In this document: piece after piece, positions 24,792-32,548 of the stretch
Layout of the letters: the number at the start of each line of letters is the position of its first letter
How positions within the stretch are numbered: the first letter of the stretch is position 1
Assembly (NCBI GenBank): GCA_902800525.1
Contig: CADCEV010000005.1
Span: 62,001 to 126,000 of the forward strand
Origin: an uncultured Bacteroidales bacterium
GTDB lineage: Bacteria > Bacteroidota > Bacteroidia > Bacteroidales > Paludibacteraceae
Direction: 5' to 3'
Length of the DNA stretch: 64,000 nt
Translations under genes and position numbers: made by a program
The notes under the pieces: generated by a model
The model's input: the letters and a program-made list of their open reading frames with translations, nothing else
Told to the model about the DNA's origin: nothing
Databases searched by the model: none

Positions 24792-24823
24792 AAATGGCAT
24801 TCACTTCGGTGGGTGCCATTTTT
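24792..24823 (+). terminator. Terminator after the 681-aa gene
   Basis: Stem AAATGGCA/TGCCATTT with inner CAC/GTG around a TTCG loop, followed by a T-run. Confidence 0.82.
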
Positions 24824-24883
24824 GTATGCCCCGCGGTCTGTGAGGGTACAGGGAGGGGTGTAGCTATTAGTATACGACTAACC

Positions 24884-24950
24884 CGACAATAACCTAATAA
24901 TAACCTAATAATAACCTAATAATAACCCAATAATATCCTAATAAAGATCC
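24884..24950. repeat. Tandem AATAACCTAAT repeat
   Basis: About five 11-bp copies, the last ones degenerate (AATAACCCAAT, AATATCCTAAT). Non-coding. Confidence 0.8.
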
Positions 24951-25196
24951 AATCATGCACAAGAAGAAAAGGGGAAAAAAAGACAGAAGAAAGGGATTAG
25001 TCCAAAATGTTCCAATAGTAATTCACGAATTAAACGAATAAGCGAATTATTCTTGGGGTTCACAAAGGACACAAAGGAAACAGAATACGCGCTATCAGAG
25101 GTAGCGCGCACAGAACACCGGGAATGGCTATAATAAGACAAATTTATGTTCACAGATTAAGCAAATTAAACAAATTGAACAAAAATGGAAAAAATA
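24951..25196. other. Non-coding spacer with ACGAATTAAAC-type repeats
   Basis: No gene is supported upstream of the DUF4160 promoter. The stretch contains TTCACGAATTAAACGAATAA, a GTTCACAAAGGACACAAAGG segment and the hairpin GCGCTATCAGAGGTAGCGC. The sequence type matches 21583-21859. Confidence 0.5.
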
Positions 25197-25228
25197 TTTG
25201 CATATTCCAAAATTTATTACTACCTTTG
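25197..25228 (+). promoter_or_regulatory. Promoter of the DUF4160/DUF2442 pair
   Basis: TTTGCA, 18 bp, TACCTTTG. It fixes the DUF4160 start at 25253, because the open frame upstream is not transcribed. Confidence 0.78.
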
Positions 25229-25252
25229 CACCGAAATTGGAAAGGGAAGAAA

Positions 25253-25507
25253 ATGAGTCCAACTTTTAGGAAAGAAAAAGGATATACCTTCAAAATTTAC
25301 TCCAACGAAGAGGAACGAATGCATATCCATGTTGTAAAAGAAGATAAAGAAGCAAAATTTTGGTTAGAACCAACTATTGAATTGGCATATAAGGGAGATT
25401 TCTCCCAACACGAAATAAACAAAATACAAAATATTGTAGAGATCTATGCAGACTACTTTAAAAAACAATACCAGCTCCACATCGGCAGACGTATTGATGA
25501 TCAATGA
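25253..25507 (+). CDS. DUF4160 protein
   Basis: An 84-aa protein from ATG 25253, with GGAAAGGGAAGAAA upstream as ribosome binding site. The family pattern is clear: FRKEKGYTFKIYSNEEERMH, then IHVVKEDKEAKFWLEPTIEL. DUF4160 genes are commonly found next to DUF2442 genes and are predicted, not proven, to form toxin-antitoxin pairs. The downstream DUF2442 gene overlaps by 11 bp. The ATG at 25124 is rejected because it lies upstream of the promoter. Confidence 0.85.
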   Translation: MSPTFRKEKGYTFKIYSNEEERMHIHVVKEDKEAKFWLEPTIELAYKGDFSQHEINKIQNIVEIYADYFKKQYQLHIGRRIDDQ

Positions 25508-25736
25508 CAAAGGGATCATGCTGTCTGTTCAGGGAGAGGATTATTTTCTGTCCTATAATCGGGTGCCCTGGATGCGTGATGCGACCATCAACGAAGTGTT
25601 AGATGTACGTATGAGCGGAAAGAATGCTATCGTGTGGCCTAAGTTAGATGTGGATCTGGAAATGGATTCACTCCGTCATCCGGAAAGATACCCCTTACTG
25701 ATTAAACGCAATGAATTAGATTTCGTTGCGCAGTAA
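25497..25736 (+). CDS. DUF2442 protein
   Basis: A 79-aa protein if ATG 25497 is used, which fits the family length (96 aa from ATG 25446). The body shows the DUF2442 pattern: GIMLSVQGEDYFLSYNRVPW, then a C-terminal VRMSGKNAIVWPKLDVDLEM. It is the partner of the DUF4160 gene upstream, which it overlaps. Its function is predicted only from this pairing. A terminator follows 21 bp downstream, so the two genes form a closed two-gene unit. Confidence 0.85.
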   Translation: MINDKGIMLSVQGEDYFLSYNRVPWMRDATINEVLDVRMSGKNAIVWPKLDVDLEMDSLRHPERYPLLIKRNELDFVAQ

Positions 25737-25757
25737 ATCCACGCGCGACGATATAGG

Positions 25758-25785
25758 CAGCTCCGCTGAAATGCGGGGCTGTTTT
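25758..25785 (+). terminator. Terminator after DUF2442
   Basis: Stem CAGCTCCGC/GCGGGGCTG then TTTTC. It is nearly the same hairpin as at 21552-21582. Confidence 0.82.
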
Positions 25786-25897
25786 CTTTCTGTCCAAAAT
25801 TACCCAAAATATTCCAAAATTTGTTGTAAATTCGGCCCTCCCGCACGCGGGCTCCCGCCGAAGGTACGGTCGCATTTCGCCGGGCATACGCGCTCAT

Positions 25898-26042
25898 AAA
25901 AGTGCATTTTTAAGCAAAAACGGGATAAATCCCTTCTATCGCCTATCCCGCCTATAACCTTTGTATGCAAGCATCCACGGATATAGGCGGGACAGACGAT
26001 AATAGAATAAAATTCTATTTTTTTGCTAAAAAATGCACTTTT
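25898..26042. mobile_element. 145-bp nested inverted repeat, MITE-like
   Basis: Outer arms 25898-25920 (AAAAGTGCATTTTT...) and 26018-26042 (...AAAAATGCACTTTT) are inverted copies with one or two changes. Inner arms 25936-25957 (CTATCGCCTATCCCGCCTATA) and 25982-26005 pair imperfectly. There is no coding sequence. The right end stops 1 bp before the -33 box of the downstream promoter. It may be a miniature inverted-repeat element or a large structured regulatory hairpin. No clear target duplication was found. Confidence 0.6.
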
Positions 26043-26043
26043 A

Positions 26044-26075
26044 TTTGCGTATGTGCAAAAATTGTAGTATCTTTG
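26044..26075 (+). promoter_or_regulatory. Promoter of the MlaE-like gene
   Basis: TTTGCG, 18 bp, TATCTTTG, directly abutting the inverted-repeat element. The leader is about 20 nt. Confidence 0.78.
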
Positions 26076-26098
26076 CAGACTTTTTAATTTGCGTAAGT

Positions 26099-26836
26099 AT
26101 GCATATTTTTCAACATATAGGAGAATATACCCTGCTGATGGGTCGAGTGCTGCGTCTTCCCGACCGGCAACGGATGTTTTGGAGACAGTTCAGCAGAGAG
26201 TTGGAGAAACAGGGACTTCAGTCTCTGCCGATCGTATTGCTGATCTCCGTTTTTATCGGAGCGATCCTCACTATTCAAGCCAAGATCAACACGGAAAACC
26301 CGTTGTTGCCGACGTATATCACGGGTCTGTTGACGCGCGACACCTTGCTGTTGGAGTTCTCGAGCACGATCCTCTGTCTGATCTTAGCCGGCAAAGTGGG
26401 CTCTAACATCGCCTCGGAGATAGGTACCATGCGTATCACGGAACAGATAGACGCGATGGAGATCATGGGCGTGAACAGCGCCAACTACCTCATTTTGCCG
26501 AAGATATTAGCGTTTATGACGATGATGCCGATGTTGGTGATCATCTCCACGGCGGCAGGACTGATAGGCGGTTACGGCGTCGGTGCACTGACGGATATTA
26601 TCACGATACACGACTATTTGGTGGGCGTGCAGTACGCGTTTAACCCGTATTTCGTGACGTACGCAATTATCAAAGCGTTGGTTTTTGCGTTTGTGATCAC
26701 GAGTATGAGCAGTTACTACGGCTATTATGCACGCGGAGGTGCGTTGGAAGTGGGAAAAGCGAGCACGAACGCCGTGGTGAACTCGAATATTATGATTTTG
26801 TTTCTCGACCTGATTTTGAGTAAGTTGCTGCTATAA
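26099..26836 (+). CDS. MlaE-family ABC transporter permease
   Basis: A 245-aa integral inner-membrane protein of the MlaE permease family. Several long hydrophobic segments are seen (SLPIVLLISVFIGAILTIQA, LLEFSSTILCLILAGKVGSN, ILAFMTMMPMLVIISTAAGL and others). The family signature GSNIASEIGTMRITEQIDAM, then EIMGVN, is present. MlaE-type permeases move phospholipids between the inner and outer membranes with an ATPase and an MCE-domain substrate-binding protein. The ATPase is encoded 152 bp downstream; an MCE protein is not in the window. ATG 26099 follows the promoter; the ATG at 26033 would lie upstream of it. Confidence 0.9.
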   Translation: MHIFQHIGEYTLLMGRVLRLPDRQRMFWRQFSRELEKQGLQSLPIVLLISVFIGAILTIQAKINTENPLLPTYITGLLTRDTLLLEFSSTILCLILAGKVGSNIASEIGTMRITEQIDAMEIMGVNSANYLILPKILAFMTMMPMLVIISTAAGLIGGYGVGALTDIITIHDYLVGVQYAFNPYFVTYAIIKALVFAFVITSMSSYYGYYARGGALEVGKASTNAVVNSNIMILFLDLILSKLLL

Positions 26837-26837
26837 G

Positions 26838-26868
26838 CCCCCTCAATCCCCCTGAAGGGGGAAGAGAG
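26838..26868. repeat. GC-rich CCCCCTGAAGGGGG repeat variant
   Basis: A short hairpin version of the family at 1728-1762, 50526-50560 and 61928-61960. It starts right after the MlaE-like stop codon and may act as a weak attenuator between the two genes. Confidence 0.55.
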
Positions 26869-26919
26869 GACGGGAGAGAGGGAACGGAAGAAAGATAGGG
26901 GACAGAAGAGACGCCGGAT

Positions 26920-26981
26920 AACATCCGGCACAATGGACGACGCTTAAAGTTGATATTATAAACTCGGCATGTATGCCGAGG
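26920..26981. repeat. Two small hairpins before the MlaF-like gene
   Basis: GCCGGAT-AAC-ATCCGGC (26920-26936 area) and CTCGGCAT-GT-ATGCCGAG (26964-26981). The second ends 7 bp before the next ATG and could influence ribosome access. Confidence 0.55.
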
Positions 26982-26988
26982 GTTAAAC

Positions 26989-27750
26989 ATGATTGAAGTA
27001 AAAGATATAGTTAAATCGTTTGAGGGGAATGTGGTGCTAAACCATGTGACGACTCAGATGCGGGACGGAGAGGTGAACATGATCATCGGTCAGTCCGGCT
27101 CGGGTAAGACCGTGCTGATGAAGAGTCTGATCGGCTTGCACAGCATCGATTCGGGGCAAATCTTATACGATGGCACGAATATTGCTGAGATGCAAAGTAA
27201 GGACATCCGTATGTTACACCGCCAAGTGGGCATGCTGTTCCAAGGCTCGGCGCTGTTCGACAGCATGAGCGTGATGGAGAACGTGCTGTTTCCGATGGAG
27301 ATGTTCTCCCACAAGAGCCGCGAGGAGATGCGCGAGCGGGCAGAGTTCTGTCTGCGGCGCGTGGAGATGCCGGAACGCGTGTGGCACCTCATGCCGAGCG
27401 AGATCAGCGGCGGACAACAGAAACGTGTAGCCATCGCCCGGGCGATTGTGTTAGAGCCGAAGTACCTGTTCTGCGACGAACCGAACTCGGGTCTTGACCC
27501 GCGGACGAGTCTGGTCATCGACGCGCTGATACAGGACATCACCAAGGAGTACAATATCTGCACGGTGATCAACAGCCACGACATGAACTCGATTATGGAG
27601 ATAGGCGACAACATCGTCTTCCTCAAAGGCGGCAAGAAGGAATGGCAAGGCTCGCGGCATGAGATCATGACCAGCGACAACGAGGCACTCAACGACTTCG
27701 TCTTCGCCAGCGAGTTGTTTAAGAAGATTAAGGCCGCTTCGCTTAATTGA
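26989..27750 (+). CDS. MlaF-family ABC transporter ATPase
   Basis: A 253-aa ATP-binding subunit with Walker A GQSGSGKT (about residues 36-43), Q-loop in MLFQGSALFD, signature SGGQQKR, Walker B YLFCDEPNSGLDP and H-loop INSHD. The FQGSALFDSMSV segment is typical of MlaF. It energises the MlaE-like permease encoded just upstream, for phospholipid trafficking at the inner membrane. It is read from the upstream promoter, or from one hidden in the 152-bp gap, which contains only repeats and hairpins. The stop is followed at once by a TTGACGATTG repeat array. Confidence 0.9.
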   Translation: MIEVKDIVKSFEGNVVLNHVTTQMRDGEVNMIIGQSGSGKTVLMKSLIGLHSIDSGQILYDGTNIAEMQSKDIRMLHRQVGMLFQGSALFDSMSVMENVLFPMEMFSHKSREEMRERAEFCLRRVEMPERVWHLMPSEISGGQQKRVAIARAIVLEPKYLFCDEPNSGLDPRTSLVIDALIQDITKEYNICTVINSHDMNSIMEIGDNIVFLKGGKKEWQGSRHEIMTSDNEALNDFVFASELFKKIKAASLN

Positions 27751-27882
27751 CGATTGGAGTTAATTGACGATTGGACGATTGACGAGGTACGATTGATTGA
27801 CGATTGAAGTTAATTGACGATTGAAGTTGATTGACGATTGGACGATTTATTGACAAATTTATATTATTGACGATTGATAATT
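27751..27882. repeat. TTGACGATTG repeat array
   Basis: About nine imperfect copies of TTGACGATTG, joined by GGACGA or AAGTTAA. It fills the gap between two genes. A related array lies at 31429-31573. Confidence 0.85.
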
Positions 27883-28233
27883 ATGAAGAAGATTTTAGTG
27901 GTAGCTATAGTGGCTGCGATGGCATTAGGGATACATGCGCAGGCGCAGGAGGGACGGAAGGCGGCGAAAGTGCCGGCTTATCCGGGGATCATAGAACGCG
28001 TACAACCGAACGGAGATACGCTGCGGACGTACCTGCGCGGAGACGAACGGTCACATTTCATGATGACTGAGGACGGGTGGCAAATCAAAGAGACCAAAAA
28101 CGGGTGGTACAAATACGCCAAGAAAAACAAGAAAGGCGAGATTGTAGCCAGCTGCCGGAAAGCAAAGAACGCTGACAAACGCGGGAAATGCGAAAAGAAA
28201 TGGTTAGAGAAAAGAGGAGTGAAGAGGGGATGA
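27883..28233 (+). CDS. Free-standing M6-protease propeptide-like secreted protein
   Basis: A 116-aa protein with a signal peptide (MKKILVVAIVAAMALGIHAQ) followed by VPAYPGIIERVQPNGDTLRT, YLRGDERSHFMMTEDGWQI and GWYKYAKKNKKGEIVAS. This is the prodomain pattern found at the N-terminus of secreted M6-family metalloproteases. It stops after KNADKRGKCEKKWLEKRGVK, just where the prodomain would end, and no catalytic domain follows. It may be a truncated protease gene or a stand-alone inhibitor or chaperone for the M6 protease encoded next. The in-frame ATG 9 bp upstream is equally possible. Confidence 0.6.
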   Translation: MKKILVVAIVAAMALGIHAQAQEGRKAAKVPAYPGIIERVQPNGDTLRTYLRGDERSHFMMTEDGWQIKETKNGWYKYAKKNKKGEIVASCRKAKNADKRGKCEKKWLEKRGVKRG

Positions 28234-28300
28234 CAATTCACAATTCACAATTCACAATTCACAATTCACAATTCACAATTCACAATGCACAATTGATAAT
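28234..28300. repeat. CAATTCA tandem array
   Basis: About seven copies of ACAATTCAC between two genes. It is open in the frame of the next gene, so gene prediction can extend that gene upstream through it. Confidence 0.85.
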
Positions 28301-28301
28301 T

Positions 28302-29900
28302 ATGAAGAAGATTTTGAGTATATTGATGGGATGCGCGATGACGGTGGGCGTCATGGCAGTACCGGCACGACGTGACGGGTTCGTGCGGACACAAAGTGAC
28401 GGAACAGAGATCACCGTGTACCAGCACGGCGATGAGTTATACCATTATTTTACAAACGGAGCCGGCGAATGGATCGAGCCGGACGAAAAGGGTGATTTCC
28501 GGGTAGTAGTTCCCAAGAGCGAGGAAGAGATAGCTGTTCGTCGTGCACAGAGCCGCTATGCGGAGCATGCCGCTCGCCGGGCGCAGAAAGCAGTGCAGGA
28601 AGGGCCTATCTTGTCTCCGAAAGGGGCGATTATCTTGGTTAGTTTTAACGACGTGGAGTTCTCTACCAGCAAAGAGTATATGACCAATTGGGCCATGGGC
28701 GAGAACTTCACGGAGAACGGAGCTACGGGTTCGATCAACCGCTATTTCAAAGATGTGTCCTGGGGTCAGTACGATCTGGAGTTGGATGTATTCGGTCCCG
28801 TGACGCTGAGCCGCAATGCCTCCTATTACGGTCAGAACAAATACAACGGCGACGATATGCACGCAGATGAGATGATTGTAGAGGCATGCCAATTGGCGGC
28901 AGAAACAGAAGGAGCGGATTTCAGCCAGTACGACTATGACAACGACGGAAAGGTAGATTGGATTGTAGTGATCTATGCCGGAAAAGGCGAGGCAGACGGC
29001 GGTGCTTCTTCTACCGTCTGGCCACACCAGTACGACCTGAGTTATACCGGCATGCAGTTCCAGTTACAAGGCAAGACGATCGACCATTATTGCTGTCTGA
29101 ACGAGATAGACGGCGTTACCAACGCGTCCGCCGGTATTGGTACGTTCTGCCACGAGTTCAGCCATATAATGGGTCTGCCGGATATCTATTCGACCAATAC
29201 CAGTGCGACCCATAAGACTTTAGGCCAATGGGACGTGATGGACTACGGGCCCTATAACAACGACGGCAATACGCCTCCGGCTTATTCGGCATACGAGCGT
29301 TGGTTCATGGGCTGGTTTGAACCCAAACTGCTCAAAGATACCGCCACATACGTCCTGCCGGACCTGAGCGAGGGTAAGATCGCAGGTTATATCAACAGTA
29401 CCGGCAAAGAGATAGCAGACGTAACAAGCCCGAACCCCTCTGTTTTCTATATGTTGGAGAACCGCCAGCGGCACAATTGGGATGCGTATCTGCCCGGCGA
29501 AGGACTGCTCATTACGAAAATCAATTATAACTCGTATAACTGGCGGCAAAACCGGGTGAATTACAGTTCCACGAATATGGGCATTGACCTGATGGAAGCG
29601 GACGGAAATGCACCGACTTACAATCAAAGCAGGCCTCAAAACGGCTATTTCGGCAAAGCAAAAGATGCGTTCCCCGCAGGTGCCGAATCGTTCTCCGAAG
29701 TGAGCCAATACCTGATTTCGAATATCGTGTTGGAAAACGAACAGATCAGCCTGGATTTGAACGGAGGAGAAGAACAGACCCTCGCTACGTCCTACGTATT
29801 GTCCTCGGTTACCGGCTATCAGAAAATAATGATCGACGGACAAGTCTATATCCTATACAAAGGGACAATGTACAATTTACAAGGAGCGAAGGTTAATTGA
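28302..29900 (+). CDS. Secreted M6-family metalloprotease with sorting tail
   Basis: A 532-aa protein with a signal peptide (MKKILSILMGCAMTVGVMA). A prodomain follows (TEITVYQHGDELYHYFTNGA), then the M6 (immune-inhibitor-A-like) catalytic domain with the zinc site HEFSHIMGLPD near residue 284. The N-terminal part of the domain shows GSINRYFKDVSWGQYDLE and QYDYDNDGKVDWIVVIYAGK. The C-terminus IMIDGQVYILYKGTMYNLQ is the tail shared with the giant proteins, so the same export route is inferred. ATG 28302 is chosen because the longer frame runs through a CAATTCA repeat. It degrades extracellular proteins; substrates are unknown. Confidence 0.9.
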   Translation: MKKILSILMGCAMTVGVMAVPARRDGFVRTQSDGTEITVYQHGDELYHYFTNGAGEWIEPDEKGDFRVVVPKSEEEIAVRRAQSRYAEHAARRAQKAVQEGPILSPKGAIILVSFNDVEFSTSKEYMTNWAMGENFTENGATGSINRYFKDVSWGQYDLELDVFGPVTLSRNASYYGQNKYNGDDMHADEMIVEACQLAAETEGADFSQYDYDNDGKVDWIVVIYAGKGEADGGASSTVWPHQYDLSYTGMQFQLQGKTIDHYCCLNEIDGVTNASAGIGTFCHEFSHIMGLPDIYSTNTSATHKTLGQWDVMDYGPYNNDGNTPPAYSAYERWFMGWFEPKLLKDTATYVLPDLSEGKIAGYINSTGKEIADVTSPNPSVFYMLENRQRHNWDAYLPGEGLLITKINYNSYNWRQNRVNYSSTNMGIDLMEADGNAPTYNQSRPQNGYFGKAKDAFPAGAESFSEVSQYLISNIVLENEQISLDLNGGEEQTLATSYVLSSVTGYQKIMIDGQVYILYKGTMYNLQGAKVN

Positions 29901-29913
29901 AAATTGAGAATTT

Positions 29914-30675
29914 ATGAAGATCATCAGTTATAATTTGAACGGGATACGGTCGGCGATTGGTAAGGGACTGTTGGATTGGCTGAAAAGCGAAGATCCCGAT
30001 GTGTTCTGCATTCAGGAGAGCAAAGCTCAGCCGGAACAGATCGACGTGATGGCGATGCAGGAGTTAGGCTACCACAGTTACATCCATTCGGCGGAGAAGA
30101 AAGGCTATTCAGGCGTTTGTATCTTCACCAAACAGGAGCCGGACAAGGTCGTTGTGGGTATGAATAACCCCAAATACGATCGCGAAGGACGTGTGCTGCG
30201 TGTCGATTTTGGCGACCTGACCATCGTGGATGCCTATATCCCCAGCGGTACGACCGGCGATGTAAGGCAGGATTTCAAGATGGAGTTCCTCGAGGATTTT
30301 CTGATTTGGGTGAACGAGTTGCGCAAAGAGCGTCCGAATATCGTGATCTGCGGCGACTATAACATCTGCCATAAGCCCATCGACATCAATCACCCCGAAC
30401 GGCAGATCGGCGTATCGGGCTTCCTGCCCGAAGAACGGGAGTGGATGGACCGATGGGAGGCCAGCGGTTTAGTGGATTCCTTCCGCGTGTTCGACCAAAG
30501 CGCCGAGCGATACAGCTGGTGGTCCTGGCGCGCCGGTGCACGAGCAAGAAACGTGGGTTGGAGAATTGATTATCTGTGGGTTAGCGAAAGCCTGAGAGAC
30601 CGTCTTATTGACGGTAAAATTCTCACCGAAGCCGTTCATTCCGATCACTGCCCTGTGGAACTAATTATTAATTGA
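29914..30675 (+). CDS. xth: Exodeoxyribonuclease III
   Basis: A 253-aa AP endonuclease/3' exonuclease of the ExoIII (EEP) family acting in base-excision repair. The conserved metal and catalytic residues are visible: YNLNGIRSA, the metal-binding Glu in FCIQESKAQ, the Tyr region [19 protein letters not shown], and the terminal SDHCPVE (Asp-His pair). Length is usual. It starts 13 bp after the M6 protease stop and lies 6 bp before lptB, so it may be co-transcribed with lptB. Confidence 0.95.
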   Translation: MKIISYNLNGIRSAIGKGLLDWLKSEDPDVFCIQESKAQPEQIDVMAMQELGYHSYIHSAEKKGYSGVCIFTKQEPDKVVVGMNNPKYDREGRVLRVDFGDLTIVDAYIPSGTTGDVRQDFKMEFLEDFLIWVNELRKERPNIVICGDYNICHKPIDINHPERQIGVSGFLPEEREWMDRWEASGLVDSFRVFDQSAERYSWWSWRAGARARNVGWRIDYLWVSESLRDRLIDGKILTEAVHSDHCPVELIIN

Positions 30676-30681
30676 CGATTC

Positions 30682-31428
30682 ATGGACAAACTGAGGACGG
30701 AACATTTGGTAAAGAAATACGGGAAACGGACCGTAGTGGACGATGTGTCCATTGAGCTGGAGCAAGGGGAGATTGTGGGTTTGTTGGGACCAAACGGCGC
30801 CGGTAAGACCACAACTTTCTATATGACCACAGGCTTGGTAACCGCCAATAACGGTAAGATCTACCTGAACGATCAGGACATCACCTCTTACCCGATGTAC
30901 AAACGTGCGCAGATGGGTATCGGCTATCTGCCACAAGAGGCGAGTGTGTTCCGCAAAATGACCGTGGAAGACAATATCCGCTCGGTGTTGGAATTGACCA
31001 AGTTCAGCAAAAATTATCAGGAGGAGAAGTTGGAGAGCCTGATCAAAGAGTTCAACTTGGCACACGTGCGCAAAAACCTTGGTGACCGTTTGAGCGGAGG
31101 TGAGAGACGGCGTACGGAGATCGCACGGTGTTTGGCGATAGAGCCTAAGTTCGTGATGTTGGACGAGCCTTTTGCCGGTGTCGATCCGATCGCAGTGCAG
31201 GAGATACAGGATGTTGTATGGCGGCTCAAAGACAAGAATATCGGTATTCTCATCACCGACCATAATGTGGACGAGACGCTGATGATTACCGACCGCGCGT
31301 ACCTGCTGTTTGAAGGTAAGATTCTTTTCCACGGAACACCGGAGGAGTTGGCAGCAAACCCTGTGGTACGGCAGAACTATTTGGGACGGGATTTTGAGCT
31401 CAAAAAGAAAACGAAAGCGGTTGATTGA
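30682..31428 (+). CDS. lptB: LPS export ABC transporter ATP-binding protein LptB
   Basis: A 248-aa ATPase that powers extraction of lipopolysaccharide from the inner membrane with LptF/G. Walker [11 protein letters not shown]-loop [19 protein letters not shown] (the LptB-specific stretch), signature LSGGERRR, Walker [17 protein letters not shown], and H-loop [10 protein letters not shown] all fit LptB rather than a generic transporter. The partner genes are not in the window. It lies directly after exonuclease III, and a repeat array follows its stop. Confidence 0.94.
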   Translation: MDKLRTEHLVKKYGKRTVVDDVSIELEQGEIVGLLGPNGAGKTTTFYMTTGLVTANNGKIYLNDQDITSYPMYKRAQMGIGYLPQEASVFRKMTVEDNIRSVLELTKFSKNYQEEKLESLIKEFNLAHVRKNLGDRLSGGERRRTEIARCLAIEPKFVMLDEPFAGVDPIAVQEIQDVVWRLKDKNIGILITDHNVDETLMITDRAYLLFEGKILFHGTPEELAANPVVRQNYLGRDFELKKKTKAVD

Positions 31429-31573
31429 CGATTGGACGATTGACGAGGACAGTTTATTGACGATTGGACGATTGACGAGGTACGATTGATTGACGATTGA
31501 AGACGATTGGACGATTGACGAGGACAGTTTATTGACGATTGAAGATAATTGGACGATTGCAAATTATTGACGA
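31429..31573. repeat. Large TTGACGATTG repeat array
   Basis: About ten copies of ATTGACGATTG and GGACGATTGACGAGG arranged in longer units. It fills the whole gap from the lptB stop to the TTG start of the Kelch protein, and the last unit supplies that TTG. Confidence 0.85.
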
Positions 31574-32548
31574 TTGAAAAGGAAATTACACATATTATTT
31601 TTGTTAGCGGCGGGGATGTGCGCATGTACGAACGTGGAGAAACGGGATGTAACGGTGCATGCATGTGCGGCAATGCCAAGCGGCAGGGCGAGTGCTTGCG
31701 CATGCGTATGCGATGGGAAAGCATACGTGTTCAGCGGCAGAGACCAAAAGGGCACTTATCTCAATGATTTATGGGAATACGACCCGGTGACGGACAGTTG
31801 GAAAGACTTAGGCAGTAGCCCCATGAAAGCGCGAGTCAATGCCATCATGACGGCTTATGACGGTAAAATCTATGCCGGTTTAGGCTATTCGGCGCTACGC
31901 GCGTACAACGATAGTGCGTACCAGAGAGATTGGTGGGAATATACGCCGCAGACGGGGGTTTGGAAGCGGTTGGCGGACTATCCTTCGCAGCATACCGTCA
32001 AGCCGATTTGTGTAACAGACGGCAATGCCGTGTATGTTTTATACGGATGCGGACACAGCCAGCAGAGCGATGTATGGCAATACACGATTGCTTCCGGTCA
32101 ATGGCAAATCCTCCCTCGCGACCCCCAACAACACCCCAATGCTTTCGGTTGCACCGGTACGATGTTTCAAGGGGTAGCATATTTAGGCACGGGTTTTAAC
32201 GCGCACAACTTGACCCATTGGTGGCGCATTACGTTGCCGGAGGACGAATGGCACGCTTGTGCATCGTTGCCGGGCAAAGGCAGAGAATTCAGCGCCTGCA
32301 CCGCCGGAAAGGAACATATTTACCTTTTCGGAGGCAGGTTTTTTGCCGGCGAGATGACCGGAGGAGAGATTTTTGATACTTTCATGCGCTATTCGCCGGA
32401 TAAAGACCGATGGGAATGGTGCGGTACCATGCCTTGCGGCCGTGCGGAAAACCAAATTGCTTTCACTATCGGCGGAAAGGCTTATTTCGGTTTGGGAGAA
32501 AACGAGAAGGGAGAAACAATCAATCAGTTATACCGCATTGAGGAGTAA
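31574..32548 (+). CDS. Kelch-repeat lipoprotein (NanM-like)
   Basis: A 324-aa beta-propeller protein. The N-terminus (MKRKLHILFLLAAGMCAC) is a signal peptide with a likely lipidated Cys. Kelch modules are visible: GKAYVFSGRDQKGTYLNDLW then YDPVTDSWKDL, DGKIYAGLGY ... WWEYTPQTGVWKRL, AVYVLYGCGHSQQSDVWQY, and IYLFGGRF ... RYSPDKDRWEW. N-acetylneuraminate epimerases have this architecture, but no diagnostic residues were checked, so function stays open. The start is TTG at 31574, inside the last TTGACGATTG repeat unit; no ATG precedes the signal peptide. Its 3' end overlaps the next gene by 11 bp. Confidence 0.78.
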   Translation: MKRKLHILFLLAAGMCACTNVEKRDVTVHACAAMPSGRASACACVCDGKAYVFSGRDQKGTYLNDLWEYDPVTDSWKDLGSSPMKARVNAIMTAYDGKIYAGLGYSALRAYNDSAYQRDWWEYTPQTGVWKRLADYPSQHTVKPICVTDGNAVYVLYGCGHSQQSDVWQYTIASGQWQILPRDPQQHPNAFGCTGTMFQGVAYLGTGFNAHNLTHWWRITLPEDEWHACASLPGKGREFSACTAGKEHIYLFGGRFFAGEMTGGEIFDTFMRYSPDKDRWEWCGTMPCGRAENQIAFTIGGKAYFGLGENEKGETINQLYRIEE

